A stretch of 46,000 nt of DNA. Origin: Megamonas sp. UBA1799 (GTDB lineage Bacteria; Bacillota; Negativicutes; Selenomonadales; Selenomonadaceae). Shown here in pieces: positions 34,746 through 43,212 of this stretch (the first letter of the stretch is position 1; the number at the start of each line of letters is the position of its first letter). The stretch lies in NCBI GenBank assembly GCA_002319815.1, contig DCFR01000009.1:1-46000 (forward strand). Direction: 5' to 3'. The position numbers and the translations under genes were made by a program. The notes under the pieces were generated by a model. It did no database searches, had not been told where the DNA came from, and worked only from the letters and a program-made list of their open reading frames with translations.

Positions 34746-35495
34746 TTAACGATTCAATTTTTCATCGAGCAACAAATAATCCGTCAAATCAAGCTGCAGC
34801 GGGGTCACGGCAATATAGCCCTGCTTAACGGCATAGATATCAGTGATATCGCTGTTCTCACCGTCGTAAATTTCTCCGCCCATCCGATAAAACAGCCGAT
34901 TATTTTCTTCAATTCGCTGAAAGGCGTTTGCATAGTCCCGATGGCCGGCTTTTGTGTAAACAAACGTCGGCACGCCATTCGTTAATTGAACCGGAAAATT
35001 CACATTGAAAAGGGGTTTATCTTTTTCCTGTAACAGCAGCGGCAGCTGTTGTACAAAAATGTTGGCCGTCCTTTCATAACTCAGCTCAGAGTCAACGTCC
35101 AGCGAAACAGCCATCGAGGGAATTCCATGCAGATATCCTTCAATCGCGCCGCCCACCGTGCCGGAATAAAGAATATCGGTTCCCAGATTGGCTCCCCGAT
35201 TGATACCGGAAAGCACAAGATCTGGTTTTTCCTGCGCTGCCATGGCTTCCAAATAAATTTTAACGCAATCGGACGGCGTTCCGGAAATTCGCCAGGCCTC
35301 CGTGCAATGCGCCGCCAGTAAAGGCTCATACCGTTCGACTTCAATGTTGCGATGTACGGTAATCGCATGCGCCATGCCGCTTTGTTCCACTGCCGGCGCC
35401 GCGACGACGACCTCATGTTCCGCCAAAAGCGCCGCAGCCAAATCCTGCAGCCCCCGCGATTCTATGCCATCATCATTTACCAACAAGATTCTCAT
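34746..35495 (-). CDS. surE: 5'/3'-nucleotidase SurE
   Basis: SurE is a metal-dependent survival nucleotidase that dephosphorylates nucleoside monophosphates and short polyphosphates. The 249-residue protein has the metal-binding NDDG (residues 7-10), the serine of VEQSGMAHAITV, and the Asn of VLSGINRGANLGTDILYSGTV. The start has AAGGGGG upstream. It lies downstream of the tRNA-Lys terminator. Confidence 0.95.
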   Translation of the reverse strand: MRILLVNDDGIESRGLQDLAAALLAEHEVVVAAPAVEQSGMAHAITVHRNIEVERYEPLLAAHCTEAWRISGTPSDCVKIYLEAMAAQEKPDLVLSGINRGANLGTDILYSGTVGGAIEGYLHGIPSMAVSLDVDSELSYERTANIFVQQLPLLLQEKDKPLFNVNFPVQLTNGVPTFVYTKAGHRDYANAFQRIEENNRLFYRMGGEIYDGENSDITDIYAVKQGYIAVTPLQLDLTDYLLLDEKLNR

Positions 35496-35523
35496 ATCCG
35501 CTGCCCCCTTGATTCTTTTTATG

Positions 35524-35557
35524 AAAAAACAGGCTGGACGCTAGGCTCCAACCTGTT
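35524..35557 (-). terminator. tRNA-Lys terminator
   Basis: AACAGGCTGGA (35528-35538) pairs with TCCAACCTGTT (35547-35557), with one G-U pair on the minus strand, and the stem runs into a T-tract toward 35524. It separates the tRNA from surE. Confidence 0.8.
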
Positions 35558-35592
35558 ATCTAAAAACATGTCATGCAAGACATATAATGTTC

Positions 35593-35668
<76 letters not shown>

Positions 35669-35691
35669 ATTTCTCATGGACTACCTTTAAT

Positions 35692-35719
35692 ATTTTACCA
35701 CAAAACAGTAAGATGTCAA
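35692..35719 (-). promoter_or_regulatory. tRNA-Lys promoter with extended -10
   Basis: TTGACA (35714-35719), a 16-base spacer and TAAAAT (35692-35697) preceded by TGG, an extended -10, lie about 25 bases upstream of the tRNA. Confidence 0.8.
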
Positions 35720-35799
35720 GCATTTATGAAAAACTTGTCTTTATCCAACTATAGAACAACAATAGAACAGCAATGAAAGAGTCCGGTATTGTGTTGTGT

Positions 35800-36888
35800 T
35801 TACACTGCGAGGACGGCCTTTATACAGCGGCGCACAACGGCATCCGGCACCTGATCCATGCTGGTCACCCGGCCGATACCATTCATTAATACCCAATGAA
35901 CCTTGCCGTTAATGGTTTTCTTATCATGTAAAATGGTCGCCAGTATGGTATCCAGGCTGCAGCCTTCCGCCTGCGTCGGCAGATGCAGCTTCCGGATCAG
36001 GGCAATCAACCGCTGGACAGCGGCATCGTCAATCATGCCCAGGTCGCGGCTGATATGCGCCGCGCCAATCATGCCAATGGCAACTGCTTCGCCGTGATTA
36101 TACCGTACATAATGCGTGTCTTTTTCGATAGCATGACCGATGGTATGGCCAAAATTTAAAATGCAGCGCAGCCCGGTTTCTTTTTCATCCAGACCGACGA
36201 TTTTTGCCTTAATCATACAAGAACGCGCAATGATAGCGGCGGTCGCAGCTGGCTCCAACGCCAGAACGGCTTCTGCGTTATTTTCCAGAAAGGTAAAAAA
36301 ATCCTCGTCATAAATAACGCCATATTTAATAATTTCTCCTAAACCAGTATAAATTTCTCGTTTCGGCAGAGTGGATAAAAAATCCAAATCAATGAAAACG
36401 CCCTGCGGCTGATAAAAAGCGCCGATTAAATTTTTTCCCAGTCGATGATTGACGGCTACTTTTCCACCCACGCTGGAATCCACCTGCGCCAACAAACTGG
36501 TCGGCAGCTGAACCAAAGGAATACCGCGCATATAGGTAGCGGCAATAAAGCCAGCCAGATCGCCGACCACGCCGCCTCCCAGAGCAAACACTGCGGAATG
36601 CCGATCCAAACCGGCTTCAATGGCTCGGGTATAAAGCTTTTCGGCCTCGGTCAAGGATTTAGAGCTTTCTCCTGCCGGAACTATATAGATATCGGGCGAT
36701 AAGCCGGCTTGTTTTAGGAGATCAGCCACAGGTTCAGCATATAATTTTCCGACGTTCGTATCCGACACCAGCAGCGCACGGTTCGAAAAATCAGCCTGCC
36801 GGATAAATTGCCCAAACGCTGCTTTTAAATCATGATCAATCAGAATTGAATAGCCCCTGGGTTTAAGATCCACTTCGACTTTACGCAT
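35800..36888 (-). CDS. aroB: 3-dehydroquinate synthase
   Basis: AroB turns DAHP into 3-dehydroquinate, the second shikimate step. The 362-residue protein has the NAD-binding GGGVVGDLAGFIAATYMRGI, the QVDSSVGGKVAVNH motif, and zinc ligands in the NFGHTIGHAIE and YNHGEAVAIGM segments. The start overlaps the aroK stop by eight bases, so it is coupled to aroK. It ends the aroC-aroK-aroB operon. Confidence 0.96.
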   Translation of the reverse strand: MRKVEVDLKPRGYSILIDHDLKAAFGQFIRQADFSNRALLVSDTNVGKLYAEPVADLLKQAGLSPDIYIVPAGESSKSLTEAEKLYTRAIEAGLDRHSAVFALGGGVVGDLAGFIAATYMRGIPLVQLPTSLLAQVDSSVGGKVAVNHRLGKNLIGAFYQPQGVFIDLDFLSTLPKREIYTGLGEIIKYGVIYDEDFFTFLENNAEAVLALEPAATAAIIARSCMIKAKIVGLDEKETGLRCILNFGHTIGHAIEKDTHYVRYNHGEAVAIGMIGAAHISRDLGMIDDAAVQRLIALIRKLHLPTQAEGCSLDTILATILHDKKTINGKVHWVLMNGIGRVTSMDQVPDAVVRRCIKAVLAV

Positions 36889-37411
36889 GCAATATCCCTT
36901 CTCGTTTTAAATAATAAACAATATCCGTTGTGACTTGCAGCGGCGACACCATGCTGGTATCAACCGTATAATCGGCCTGGGCGTAGATACCCCGCCGACT
37001 ATCTAACAGCTCCTGAATTGCCTGCCGCCGGTCGCCGTGATCATGTGCGTCCAGCACGGGACGCACGCCATGCTTTTCGGTTCGGGACAGGATCGCATCC
37101 AGACTGGCAGTCAGACAGATAATAATACCGTTTTGTTGCAGCAAAGCCAGATTTTCCGGATCTTTTACCGTACCGCCGCCCGTTGATATGACAAAATTTT
37201 TATGACGGGCCAATTCTTGAACGACATCTTTTTCGTATTGGCGGAAGCATGCTTCGCCTTTTTGTGAAAAAATCTCTTTAATCGTCATTCCGGCGGCGCG
37301 TTCAATACGCTGATCGACATCGGCAAAAGCACAGCCGATACGACTGGCCAGCGCTTTGCCTGTACTGGTTTTACCGGTTCCCATAAAGCCAATCAACACA
37401 ACATTTTTCAT
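36881..37411 (-). CDS. aroK: Shikimate kinase
   Basis: AroK phosphorylates shikimate. The start chosen is ATG at 37411 with GGGGGAA upstream (176 residues, beginning MKNVVLIGFMGTGKT). The Walker A GFMGTGKTS, the shikimate-binding FADVDQRIE and ISTGGGTV segments, and the lid arginine region RPVLD are present. It starts one base after the aroC stop. Confidence 0.95.
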   Translation of the reverse strand: MKNVVLIGFMGTGKTSTGKALASRIGCAFADVDQRIERAAGMTIKEIFSQKGEACFRQYEKDVVQELARHKNFVISTGGGTVKDPENLALLQQNGIIICLTASLDAILSRTEKHGVRPVLDAHDHGDRRQAIQELLDSRRGIYAQADYTVDTSMVSPLQVTTDIVYYLKREGILHA

Positions 37412-37412
37412 A

Positions 37413-38567
37413 CTATTCCCCCTGTATACGGCTTTTATAATCGGCAATGAATTGTAAAACGTCGCTTAAAGCATCACCGCCAAATTTCTCAATCACAGCC
37501 TGGGCTACAACAAACGCCGCCATTGCTTCCCCAACGACAGAAGCAGCGGGAACGGCACAAACATCGCTGCGTTCCTTCGAAGCCAGCACGGGCGTCTTAG
37601 ACGCAATGTCAACGGAATGCAGCGGTTTCATTAAGGTAGGAATCGGTTTCATAACAGCGCGAATCAAAATGTCTTCCCCATTCGTCATGCCGCCTTCCAA
37701 ACCGCCGGCATGATTGGTTTTTCGATAGATATTCTGCTGCTCGTCATAAAACAACTCATCGTGCGCCTGACTGCCCGGCATGGCTGCATAAGAAAAACCG
37801 GCGCCGATTTCTATGCCCTTGATAGCCTGGATTGACATTATCGCTCCGGCCAGACGCCCGTCCAGACGCTGATCCCACTGAATATGGCTGCCTAAGCCTA
37901 TCGGCGCGCCGTGAACGGTCACTTCAAAAATGCCGCCCAGTGTATCGCCGACAGCTTTTGCGGCGGTTATTTTCTGTTCCATACGTTCTTCTGCCGCCGG
38001 ATCGCCGCAGTTCATGGCGCTCTTTGGGACCGGCGACGGCTGCTGACCATCCGGTGCTGTTGCAGCAAACACACCGCCAATATTTATTACTTTTGAGGTC
38101 ACAGAGATATCACAGGCTTTTAAAAACTGTTTGGCCAACGCGCCAACTGCCACTCGCGTAGCGGTTTCTCTCGCGCTGGCTCGTTCCAGAATATCACGGA
38201 TATCCTTGCGATCATATTTTTGTATCCCAATCAAATCCGCATGACCGGGACGAGCAGCCGTCACAGCTTCGCCGGCCGGCTCGCCAAAAACGGCCATGCG
38301 TTGCTTCCAGTTTTTCCAGTCATGATTTTGCACCTGCAACGTAATCGGACTGCCTAAAGTTTCACCAAAACGGACGCCGGATAAAACATTGACCTGATCC
38401 GTTTCAATTTTCATACGGCCGCCGCGGCCATAGCCCTGCTGCCTTCTTGCCATATCTGCATTCATTTCATCCAAATCAATCCGGACGCCGGCCGGGATTC
38501 CTTCAACAATCGCCGTCAGGCATTGTCCATGGGATTCACCGGCAGTTAAAAAACGTAAGTTCGCCAT
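37413..38567 (-). CDS. aroC: Chorismate synthase
   Basis: AroC makes chorismate from EPSP using reduced FMN. The 384-residue protein has GESHGQ near the N-terminus, the RRQQGYGRGGRM segment, the family motif ERASARETATRVAVGALAKQ, and the C-terminal KPIPTLMKPLHSVD. The start has GAGGTG upstream and a promoter about 50 bases away. It lies directly after the pilus cluster on the same strand. Confidence 0.96.
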   Translation of the reverse strand: MANLRFLTAGESHGQCLTAIVEGIPAGVRIDLDEMNADMARRQQGYGRGGRMKIETDQVNVLSGVRFGETLGSPITLQVQNHDWKNWKQRMAVFGEPAGEAVTAARPGHADLIGIQKYDRKDIRDILERASARETATRVAVGALAKQFLKACDISVTSKVINIGGVFAATAPDGQQPSPVPKSAMNCGDPAAEERMEQKITAAKAVGDTLGGIFEVTVHGAPIGLGSHIQWDQRLDGRLAGAIMSIQAIKGIEIGAGFSYAAMPGSQAHDELFYDEQQNIYRKTNHAGGLEGGMTNGEDILIRAVMKPIPTLMKPLHSVDIASKTPVLASKERSDVCAVPAASVVGEAMAAFVVAQAVIEKFGGDALSDVLQFIADYKSRIQGE

Positions 38568-38597
38568 AATTACACCTCGTTTACAAATATTGTTTTA

Positions 38598-38626
38598 AGT
38601 TTATGCTATCACTTTTAAGAATGCAA
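38598..38626 (-). promoter_or_regulatory. aroC operon promoter
   Basis: TTGCAT (38621-38626), a 17-base spacer and TAAACT (38598-38603) on the minus strand lie between the pilO stop and the aroC start, so the aro genes can be expressed apart from the pilus genes. Confidence 0.5.
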
Positions 38627-38654
38627 GCTTTTCTAATAAAAACTAATCTGGTTT

Positions 38655-39182
38655 TCATGCAGATAAGGCATAAATGAGTAACTCTAGTGTGCCTTCCAAC
38701 GATTCTTGTTCCTTACTGTGCATGGATATACTGACAAATCGGACAAACCGTGGTCCCTGCTCCAGTACAGATAAAAAATCCATGAATTGAAAATAATTAC
38801 CGCTGATATCCATTCGGATATGCTGTATACAATAGCCATCGCCGGCAAGCGGCGGCAGCGGCTGCACTCCACGAATGATAACTTGCGTCTGTACGGCCAT
38901 GCGTTCGGTATCATGGATAAAATCTGTAGTGTCCATTTCTCCAGGCATCAGGCGGCGAAGTTGCTGCAGCTGGTGGACTAATCCGCTTTCATATTCCTTT
39001 AAATCGCTGTGCCGTTCCATGAATTTCTTTAGCTCGCTGCGCTGCGCCTGCTGTTCTTTAAGAATAGCGCGGCGAGTTACAATTTTATCCTGTTGGCTGG
39101 GTACAATAAAGCCAACAAAGAGCAGGATGATAAGGAGCATACCCCACAGGGTTCCAATAAAAAATAATTTTCCCCGATTCAT
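38655..39182 (-). CDS. pilO: PilO-like pilus alignment protein
   Basis: The 175-residue protein has one N-terminal membrane segment (about 8-28), a coiled-coil region (about 32-75) and a C-terminal ferredoxin-like domain including FMDFLSVLEQGPRFVR, the layout of PilO/GspM. PilO forms the inner-membrane alignment complex with PilN. The start has AAGGAG upstream. It is the last gene of the cluster; no PilP or PilQ gene follows. Confidence 0.75.
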   Translation of the reverse strand: MNRGKLFFIGTLWGMLLIILLFVGFIVPSQQDKIVTRRAILKEQQAQRSELKKFMERHSDLKEYESGLVHQLQQLRRLMPGEMDTTDFIHDTERMAVQTQVIIRGVQPLPPLAGDGYCIQHIRMDISGNYFQFMDFLSVLEQGPRFVRFVSISMHSKEQESLEGTLELLIYALSA

Positions 39183-39205
39183 GGCGCAGTCATCACTCCT
39201 TTTTC

Positions 39206-40390
39206 TTATAATGTCATTTGTATCGTAAAAACAAGCTGATTTTGCTCATTGATCCCGGAAAAAACCAGCATTGGTTTGCTGGGAAAGAGTTCGGCATCTG
39301 TTTCCAGATTCTGCATATACTGCGCCAATAATGCGTAGCTTTCCGCTGTGCCTTTTAATTGCAGTGAACGGTCATCTTTTAACGCAATGGCAGAAAGACA
39401 CACGCCGTCAACATTGACCAGCCCTAGCTGCACCAAAATGCCATACGGGGAGATCCGTTCGCCGGACAAGGCCGAGAGCCTTTTTACCGCCGCATTCTTT
39501 TCCTCATGCAGCACCGTGAGTCGGTCCATCGTTTCTTTCTGCGTTTTTAGTAAGGCAGTCTGCTGCGTTTCTTCGGTCAGCGCCTGATTCAGTTGATACA
39601 ACTGCCAGCCGGAAATCCCATAGAACAAACTTAAGACGCCGGCCGTTAACAGGAAAACCGCTGCGCTTAATCGGCGCCAATTCCACTGATTTTGCGGGTC
39701 GGCATCGGGGATAAAATTGATATGGCACGCAGCCGGCGTTAGGGAGGCAGCGGCTGCCATAAAAGATTGATACGCCGCTTCCGTCCAGATGTTTTTTTCT
39801 ATGCGGGGGCCAAAGAAAAAATCCTGCCCACACCAACACAATCTGTCCGTAATAGGGCGTACTGCCTCAGCCGTCATTTCCAGACTTAAACCATGCAGGC
39901 ACAAACCAGCTTTCCGAAAAGCCTGTAAAATTTCCTGACCGGTTTCTTTTGGCAAAGCCGCTAACAAAACAGCTGATTCTTGACGGCAAAAATCAAACCA
40001 ATACGTATTTTCAGCATAGGGTACATTGGCATCAAGATCCCAATGTACGGCTTCCCGCATTTCCCGGTGGCCGATCGCCGGGAATGTTTTTTGATAGGAA
40101 AAAATTTGTTCCCTATGCATACAAAATGTGGCGTTTTCTATTGATAAATTTTCTTTGAGGCAGAGCATTTTTACCTGCTCGGCAATATCTTCCCAAGCAT
40201 TTTGTGTTGTATCGGCTAACAAATGACACTGACAGAGCGCGGCTATTTGCCAGCCAACCGGGTTACGATCCAGCTGCGTTACCCAGACTTCCTGCCCGGA
40301 AACATAGATACCAAGACGATGTGCCGGATTCGTTTGAAAGAATTCCCGGATCGGATCCAGCCATTTAGTGCTCCCAATGGTCAATGACAT
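39206..40390 (-). CDS. PilM-PilN fusion (GspL-like) pilus assembly protein
   Basis: The first 190 or so residues resemble a reduced PilM actin-like domain: HRLGIYVSGQEVWVTQL, then the ALPKETGQEILQAFRKAGLCLHGLSLE segment. A membrane segment follows at about 230-248 (LSAAVFLLTAGVLSLFYGIS). Then come a coiled coil (about 255-295) and a PilN/GspL-like periplasmic ferredoxin fold. In most type IV pilus systems PilM and PilN are separate; joined, they give the plan of GspL. The PilM part looks short and clear ATP-binding motifs are not seen. The start has GGGGAATCGCT upstream. Confidence 0.7.
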   Translation of the reverse strand: MSLTIGSTKWLDPIREFFQTNPAHRLGIYVSGQEVWVTQLDRNPVGWQIAALCQCHLLADTTQNAWEDIAEQVKMLCLKENLSIENATFCMHREQIFSYQKTFPAIGHREMREAVHWDLDANVPYAENTYWFDFCRQESAVLLAALPKETGQEILQAFRKAGLCLHGLSLEMTAEAVRPITDRLCWCGQDFFFGPRIEKNIWTEAAYQSFMAAAASLTPAACHINFIPDADPQNQWNWRRLSAAVFLLTAGVLSLFYGISGWQLYQLNQALTEETQQTALLKTQKETMDRLTVLHEEKNAAVKRLSALSGERISPYGILVQLGLVNVDGVCLSAIALKDDRSLQLKGTAESYALLAQYMQNLETDAELFPSKPMLVFSGINEQNQLVFTIQMTL

Positions 40391-40796
40391 AGCGATTCCC
40401 CACTTTTTTCAAATGCGCAATGACACGCATTCTTTGTGTTTCCAAACGGCTGATAGCTAAAAGAATAATTTTATCGCCGTGTAATTTACCATAGATACGG
40501 CAAGTTCCCTGACGATCGCTGCCCGTATCTTCCCCAAGCAGCTCAATGTGTTCCGGCGCAGCCGTCAAACGTTGCTGCAGATCCTCATTCCGGTTCAAAA
40601 GCTCGCAGACCGACCAAATGTTATTTTGCGCTTCTAGTTGGAGAAGGATGCCGCGCTCAAAGCGTTGATAGGTTTTTGCTTCACTTTGTGCAAAATAAAA
40701 CAGCGCCGTGCTAAAAAACAGCAGCATCAATAAAAAAATCAACGCCAGCATGGAGGCGGTTCCGGTTTCCTCTGGATGGGAAAAAGATCGTATCAT
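40365..40796 (-). CDS. PilX/GspK-like minor pseudopilin (probable)
   Basis: A 143-residue protein with a hydrophobic helix near the N-terminus (TASMLALIFLLMLLFFSTALFYF) following Gly12. It could be cleaved like a prepilin, but the +5 position is Leu rather than Glu, as in GspK and PilX-type tip pseudopilins. The start overlaps the upstream stop (ATGA) and the end overlaps the PilMN start. The assignment rests on this pattern and position, and no clear C-terminal motif was found. Confidence 0.55.
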   Translation of the reverse strand: MIRSFSHPEETGTASMLALIFLLMLLFFSTALFYFAQSEAKTYQRFERGILLQLEAQNNIWSVCELLNRNEDLQQRLTAAPEHIELLGEDTGSDRQGTCRIYGKLHGDKIILLAISRLETQRMRVIAHLKKVGNRYVIDHWEH

Positions 40797-41305
40797 GTAG
40801 CATCGGTTCCTCTCGGTAAAGTAACGGCGGTTTCCAGCCGGAAAGTATGCCGGGTCAGCAGATTTTCTCCCATGATTTCCAAATATACGGTGCGCGTTTT
40901 TTCAATACGATAATCAAACCGCAAAATGCGTATATTGCCCAGGCTGCTTTCTCCGGTCATAGGCTGCTGATCGCGCGTTATTTTCGGCATCTCGCTGGCC
41001 GTGATCGTATATTCGACCCATTGCGGGGTTTCACTCGTAGCGCGGCAAAGAATATAAAGCTTTTTTCCCAACGGTCTGACACGTTCGGCATACGCCAGAT
41101 CGCGCACGATTGCTTCCATAGGAATGCGCACCTGATTTTGCAATTCCCAGTCGCTCATGATAGCAGCATAAGATTTTATGCCCCAAAGAAATGCCATGCT
41201 GCAGGATAAAAGCAGCGCTACGATAACCGGTAAAGTAATGAGCAATTCCAATAAACTAAAGCCGCTTTCCCGCGTTGAAACGATGTTTTTATGTATCATA
41301 GGCAA
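40793..41305 (-). CDS. PilW/GspJ-like prepilin
   Basis: A 170-residue protein with a classic type IV prepilin N-terminus: ESGFSLLELLIT, cleaved after Gly, Glu at +5, then a hydrophobic helix. The body has strands and few cysteines, like PilW/GspJ minor pilins. The start is 41305 or the in-frame ATG at 41299 and overlaps the end of the neighbouring prepilin gene. Confidence 0.75.
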   Translation of the reverse strand: MPMIHKNIVSTRESGFSLLELLITLPVIVALLLSCSMAFLWGIKSYAAIMSDWELQNQVRIPMEAIVRDLAYAERVRPLGKKLYILCRATSETPQWVEYTITASEMPKITRDQQPMTGESSLGNIRILRFDYRIEKTRTVYLEIMGENLLTRHTFRLETAVTLPRGTDAT

Positions 41306-41675
41306 TCAGCTTCTGATACGATTTTGTATGTTTTTTCTGTGCACCCTCCCAGGAAATCGTCACCGTAATACGCCGCAAGGAATCACTATTTGGTTCCGGG
41401 GAAAGCATCGAGTGCAAAGAAAATTTCTGCCCATTGCATTCCAAGGGAGATCGTCCCAGCCAAGGAAAACTTGTTTGGGAACGCAGCACTTCCGTCGGCT
41501 GCATTTCAATCAAAGCAATTTGTTCTTGGGCTAAAAAATAGGCGGTTACCGCGGCTTCCGTATAGATTCTTTGCTGGTCGATCCGTTGATAGGTGAAGCA
41601 GAACGCAGTAATAGACAATAAAAGCATACTCAAAGCGATTGTTTCTATTAAGAAAAATCCTCGTTCTTTTTCCAT
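41289..41675 (-). CDS. PilV/GspI-like prepilin
   Basis: A 128-residue protein with ERGFFLIETIALSML at the N-terminus: a prepilin cleavage Gly, Glu at +5 and a hydrophobic segment. The short body fits PilV/GspI minor pilins. The start has AAGGAG upstream, and it is coupled to the next prepilin by overlap. Confidence 0.75.
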   Translation of the reverse strand: MEKERGFFLIETIALSMLLLSITAFCFTYQRIDQQRIYTEAAVTAYFLAQEQIALIEMQPTEVLRSQTSFPWLGRSPLECNGQKFSLHSMLSPEPNSDSLRRITVTISWEGAQKKHTKSYQKLIAYDT

Positions 41676-41688
41676 AACAAGCTCCTTC

Positions 41689-42135
41689 TTAACGCGCTAC
41701 TCTGATACGGCCGACACGATCGATGATAATGTGACGGCGCTCGTTGCCTAAAAACAAATCAATGGTCAGCGGCGCTACCGTCCCATTCATGCCAAAAAAT
41801 ATATCTGCCCGGTCGGCGTAAGCTGTCATGCGAGGGGGATATTTATGCCGATCCTTGATTTTCGCCCCCTGAAAAATAAAACATTCATGGGACTGTACAC
41901 TAAAAGACGCAGCGCTTTCAGCTTCTATAGGAAGAAATTCCATATACATCCGCTGCGTTGTACAGGAGATTTCCTGAAGATAGCGCAGCTTGGAAACGAA
42001 GAAAGCGGCCTCGGCATCAATGACCAGAGCATCTCGCGATGGCAGTTTGGCAATGGCTGCGGCTGACAAAACAGTTACCATTGCCATTAGTAGCAAGAGT
42101 TCAATAAAACTGGTCCCTTTTTCTTTCATAGCCAT
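41689..42135 (-). CDS. FimT/GspH-like prepilin
   Basis: The start chosen is ATG at 42135 (MAMKEKGTSFIELLLL) with GGAG upstream; ATG 42129 is also possible. The longer frame to 42267 lies inside the peptidase gene and is rejected. The prepilin motif is Gly-Thr-Ser-Phe-Ile-Glu: Glu at +5, with an unusual Thr at +1. About 148 residues; the C-terminal pattern of strands ending RVGRIRVAR fits FimT/GspH. It overlaps the end of the peptidase gene. Confidence 0.75.
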   Translation of the reverse strand: MAMKEKGTSFIELLLLMAMVTVLSAAAIAKLPSRDALVIDAEAAFFVSKLRYLQEISCTTQRMYMEFLPIEAESAASFSVQSHECFIFQGAKIKDRHKYPPRMTAYADRADIFFGMNGTVAPLTIDLFLGNERRHIIIDRVGRIRVAR

Positions 42136-42707
42136 AATTCTCCATAAACTGTTAAGAATGTTTTTCCATACAGATAGACAAGCCAGGCGCTTAACGACAA
42201 AAAGGGACCGAAAGGGATTTGGTCCCGCCAGGTATGCGACCGCCGGCAAAGCAGCCAGGCAGCGCACAATCCTCCTAATAGAAAAGCCAGCATCAAAGTC
42301 AGAAAAACCCCTTCAGCTCCCAGCCAGACGCCTAAAACACCGCCCATTTTTACATCCCCCATCCCTATGCCGCCATGACTCAGGAAGCGCAGCAGAAATA
42401 ATATGCCGGCGCCGAATAGCAAACCCATGCCGGGCTGCGGCCATTCCCACAGAGGAAAAGTAAACCGGAATCCGCTGCCGATCAGCAGCATCGGCGCCAG
42501 TAAACGGTCAAAAATCAATCCATATTGAAAATCGAATATGGCAATTAACAAGAGAAATGCCGACAGGCAGCCGCCGACCCAAAAACCTACTGACAATCCA
42601 TGATAAACATATAGAACCGGTAATAGAATACCCAATCCGCCCCAAAACAACGGCATTACCGAGACGAATAGCCCCCAGGTTAATTTTTGCGTACCAGATG
42701 GCATCAT
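42126..42707 (-). CDS. pilD: Short prepilin peptidase (A24 family)
   Basis: The enzyme cleaves prepilin leaders in the membrane. The 193-residue protein has several membrane helices and both catalytic aspartates: in IAIFDFQYGLIFD and in GGIGMGDVKMGG. It contains only the peptidase half: the N-terminal methyltransferase domain with its four zinc-binding cysteines, found in full-length PilD of about 260-290 residues, is absent. Whether pilins are N-methylated by another protein is unknown. The start has GGGGAGAG upstream. Confidence 0.88.
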   Translation of the reverse strand: MMPSGTQKLTWGLFVSVMPLFWGGLGILLPVLYVYHGLSVGFWVGGCLSAFLLLIAIFDFQYGLIFDRLLAPMLLIGSGFRFTFPLWEWPQPGMGLLFGAGILFLLRFLSHGGIGMGDVKMGGVLGVWLGAEGVFLTLMLAFLLGGLCAAWLLCRRSHTWRDQIPFGPFLSLSAWLVYLYGKTFLTVYGELWL

Positions 42708-42719
42708 ACATCTCTCCCC

Positions 42720-43112
42720 CTAATCCTTACGGCCAAAGTCACTCAAAGGATGGGACTGGCAAATGGCCTGCGTTCGGTCCGCTGATAAAGTATACGCTGT
42801 AGCCGTAATCTCAATCGTTGTTCCATCCCGTAATAAGCAGTTTCCCAGCGGAGGTTTTAAATGATCAATGTCCATAATATATTCTTTCATATCACTGGTA
42901 AGGTTTTCCGGATACTTTCCGGTTTGCGCCTGAAAAAGCATAATGGACGAATTGAGCACCTGCATATCTGCCTGAATTTTCGCAGTGTGTGCCAAAGACA
43001 TCGTATTTGAGAATTTTGGAATTGCAATGACGGATAGAACACCCATAATAGACATCACAATCAGTAATTCCAATAAAGTAAAACCGGCCTGATTCTGTTT
43101 GTATCTTGCCAT
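42720..43112 (-). CDS. Major pilin/GspG-ComGC-like prepilin
   Basis: A 130-residue protein with the prepilin N-terminus NQAGFTLLELLIVMSIMG (Gly cleavage, Glu at +5), a long alpha helix and a GspG/ComGC-like body with TGKYPENL. It has two cysteines (about 92 and 118) that could pair. The strong AAGGAGG site and separate leader with a hairpin suggest high expression. It is the best candidate for the main pilin or pseudopilin. Confidence 0.8.
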   Translation of the reverse strand: MARYKQNQAGFTLLELLIVMSIMGVLSVIAIPKFSNTMSLAHTAKIQADMQVLNSSIMLFQAQTGKYPENLTSDMKEYIMDIDHLKPPLGNCLLRDGTTIEITATAYTLSADRTQAICQSHPLSDFGRKD

Positions 43113-43175
43113 ACCCGCATCCTCCTTATAATACGTGAATATTTTCCCAAATTATCCAATAAAGAATTACCTTTG

Positions 43176-43211
43176 CCGGCAGTACCATATAGTTTCGGCA
43201 TGACTGCCCGG
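43176..43211. repeat. Intergenic inverted repeat upstream of the major pilin gene
   Basis: CCGGCAGT (43176-43183) pairs with ACTGCCCGG (43203-43211) with one bulge, around a 19-nt loop, between the pilC stop and the pilin start. There is no U-tract, so a role in RNA processing or partial termination is only possible, not shown. Confidence 0.4.
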
Positions 43212-43212
43212 T

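Noticed and set aside
42136..42267. N-terminal extension of the FimT-like prepilin
   Set aside because: The extension lies inside the prepilin peptidase frame and would place the prepilin cleavage motif far from the N-terminus.
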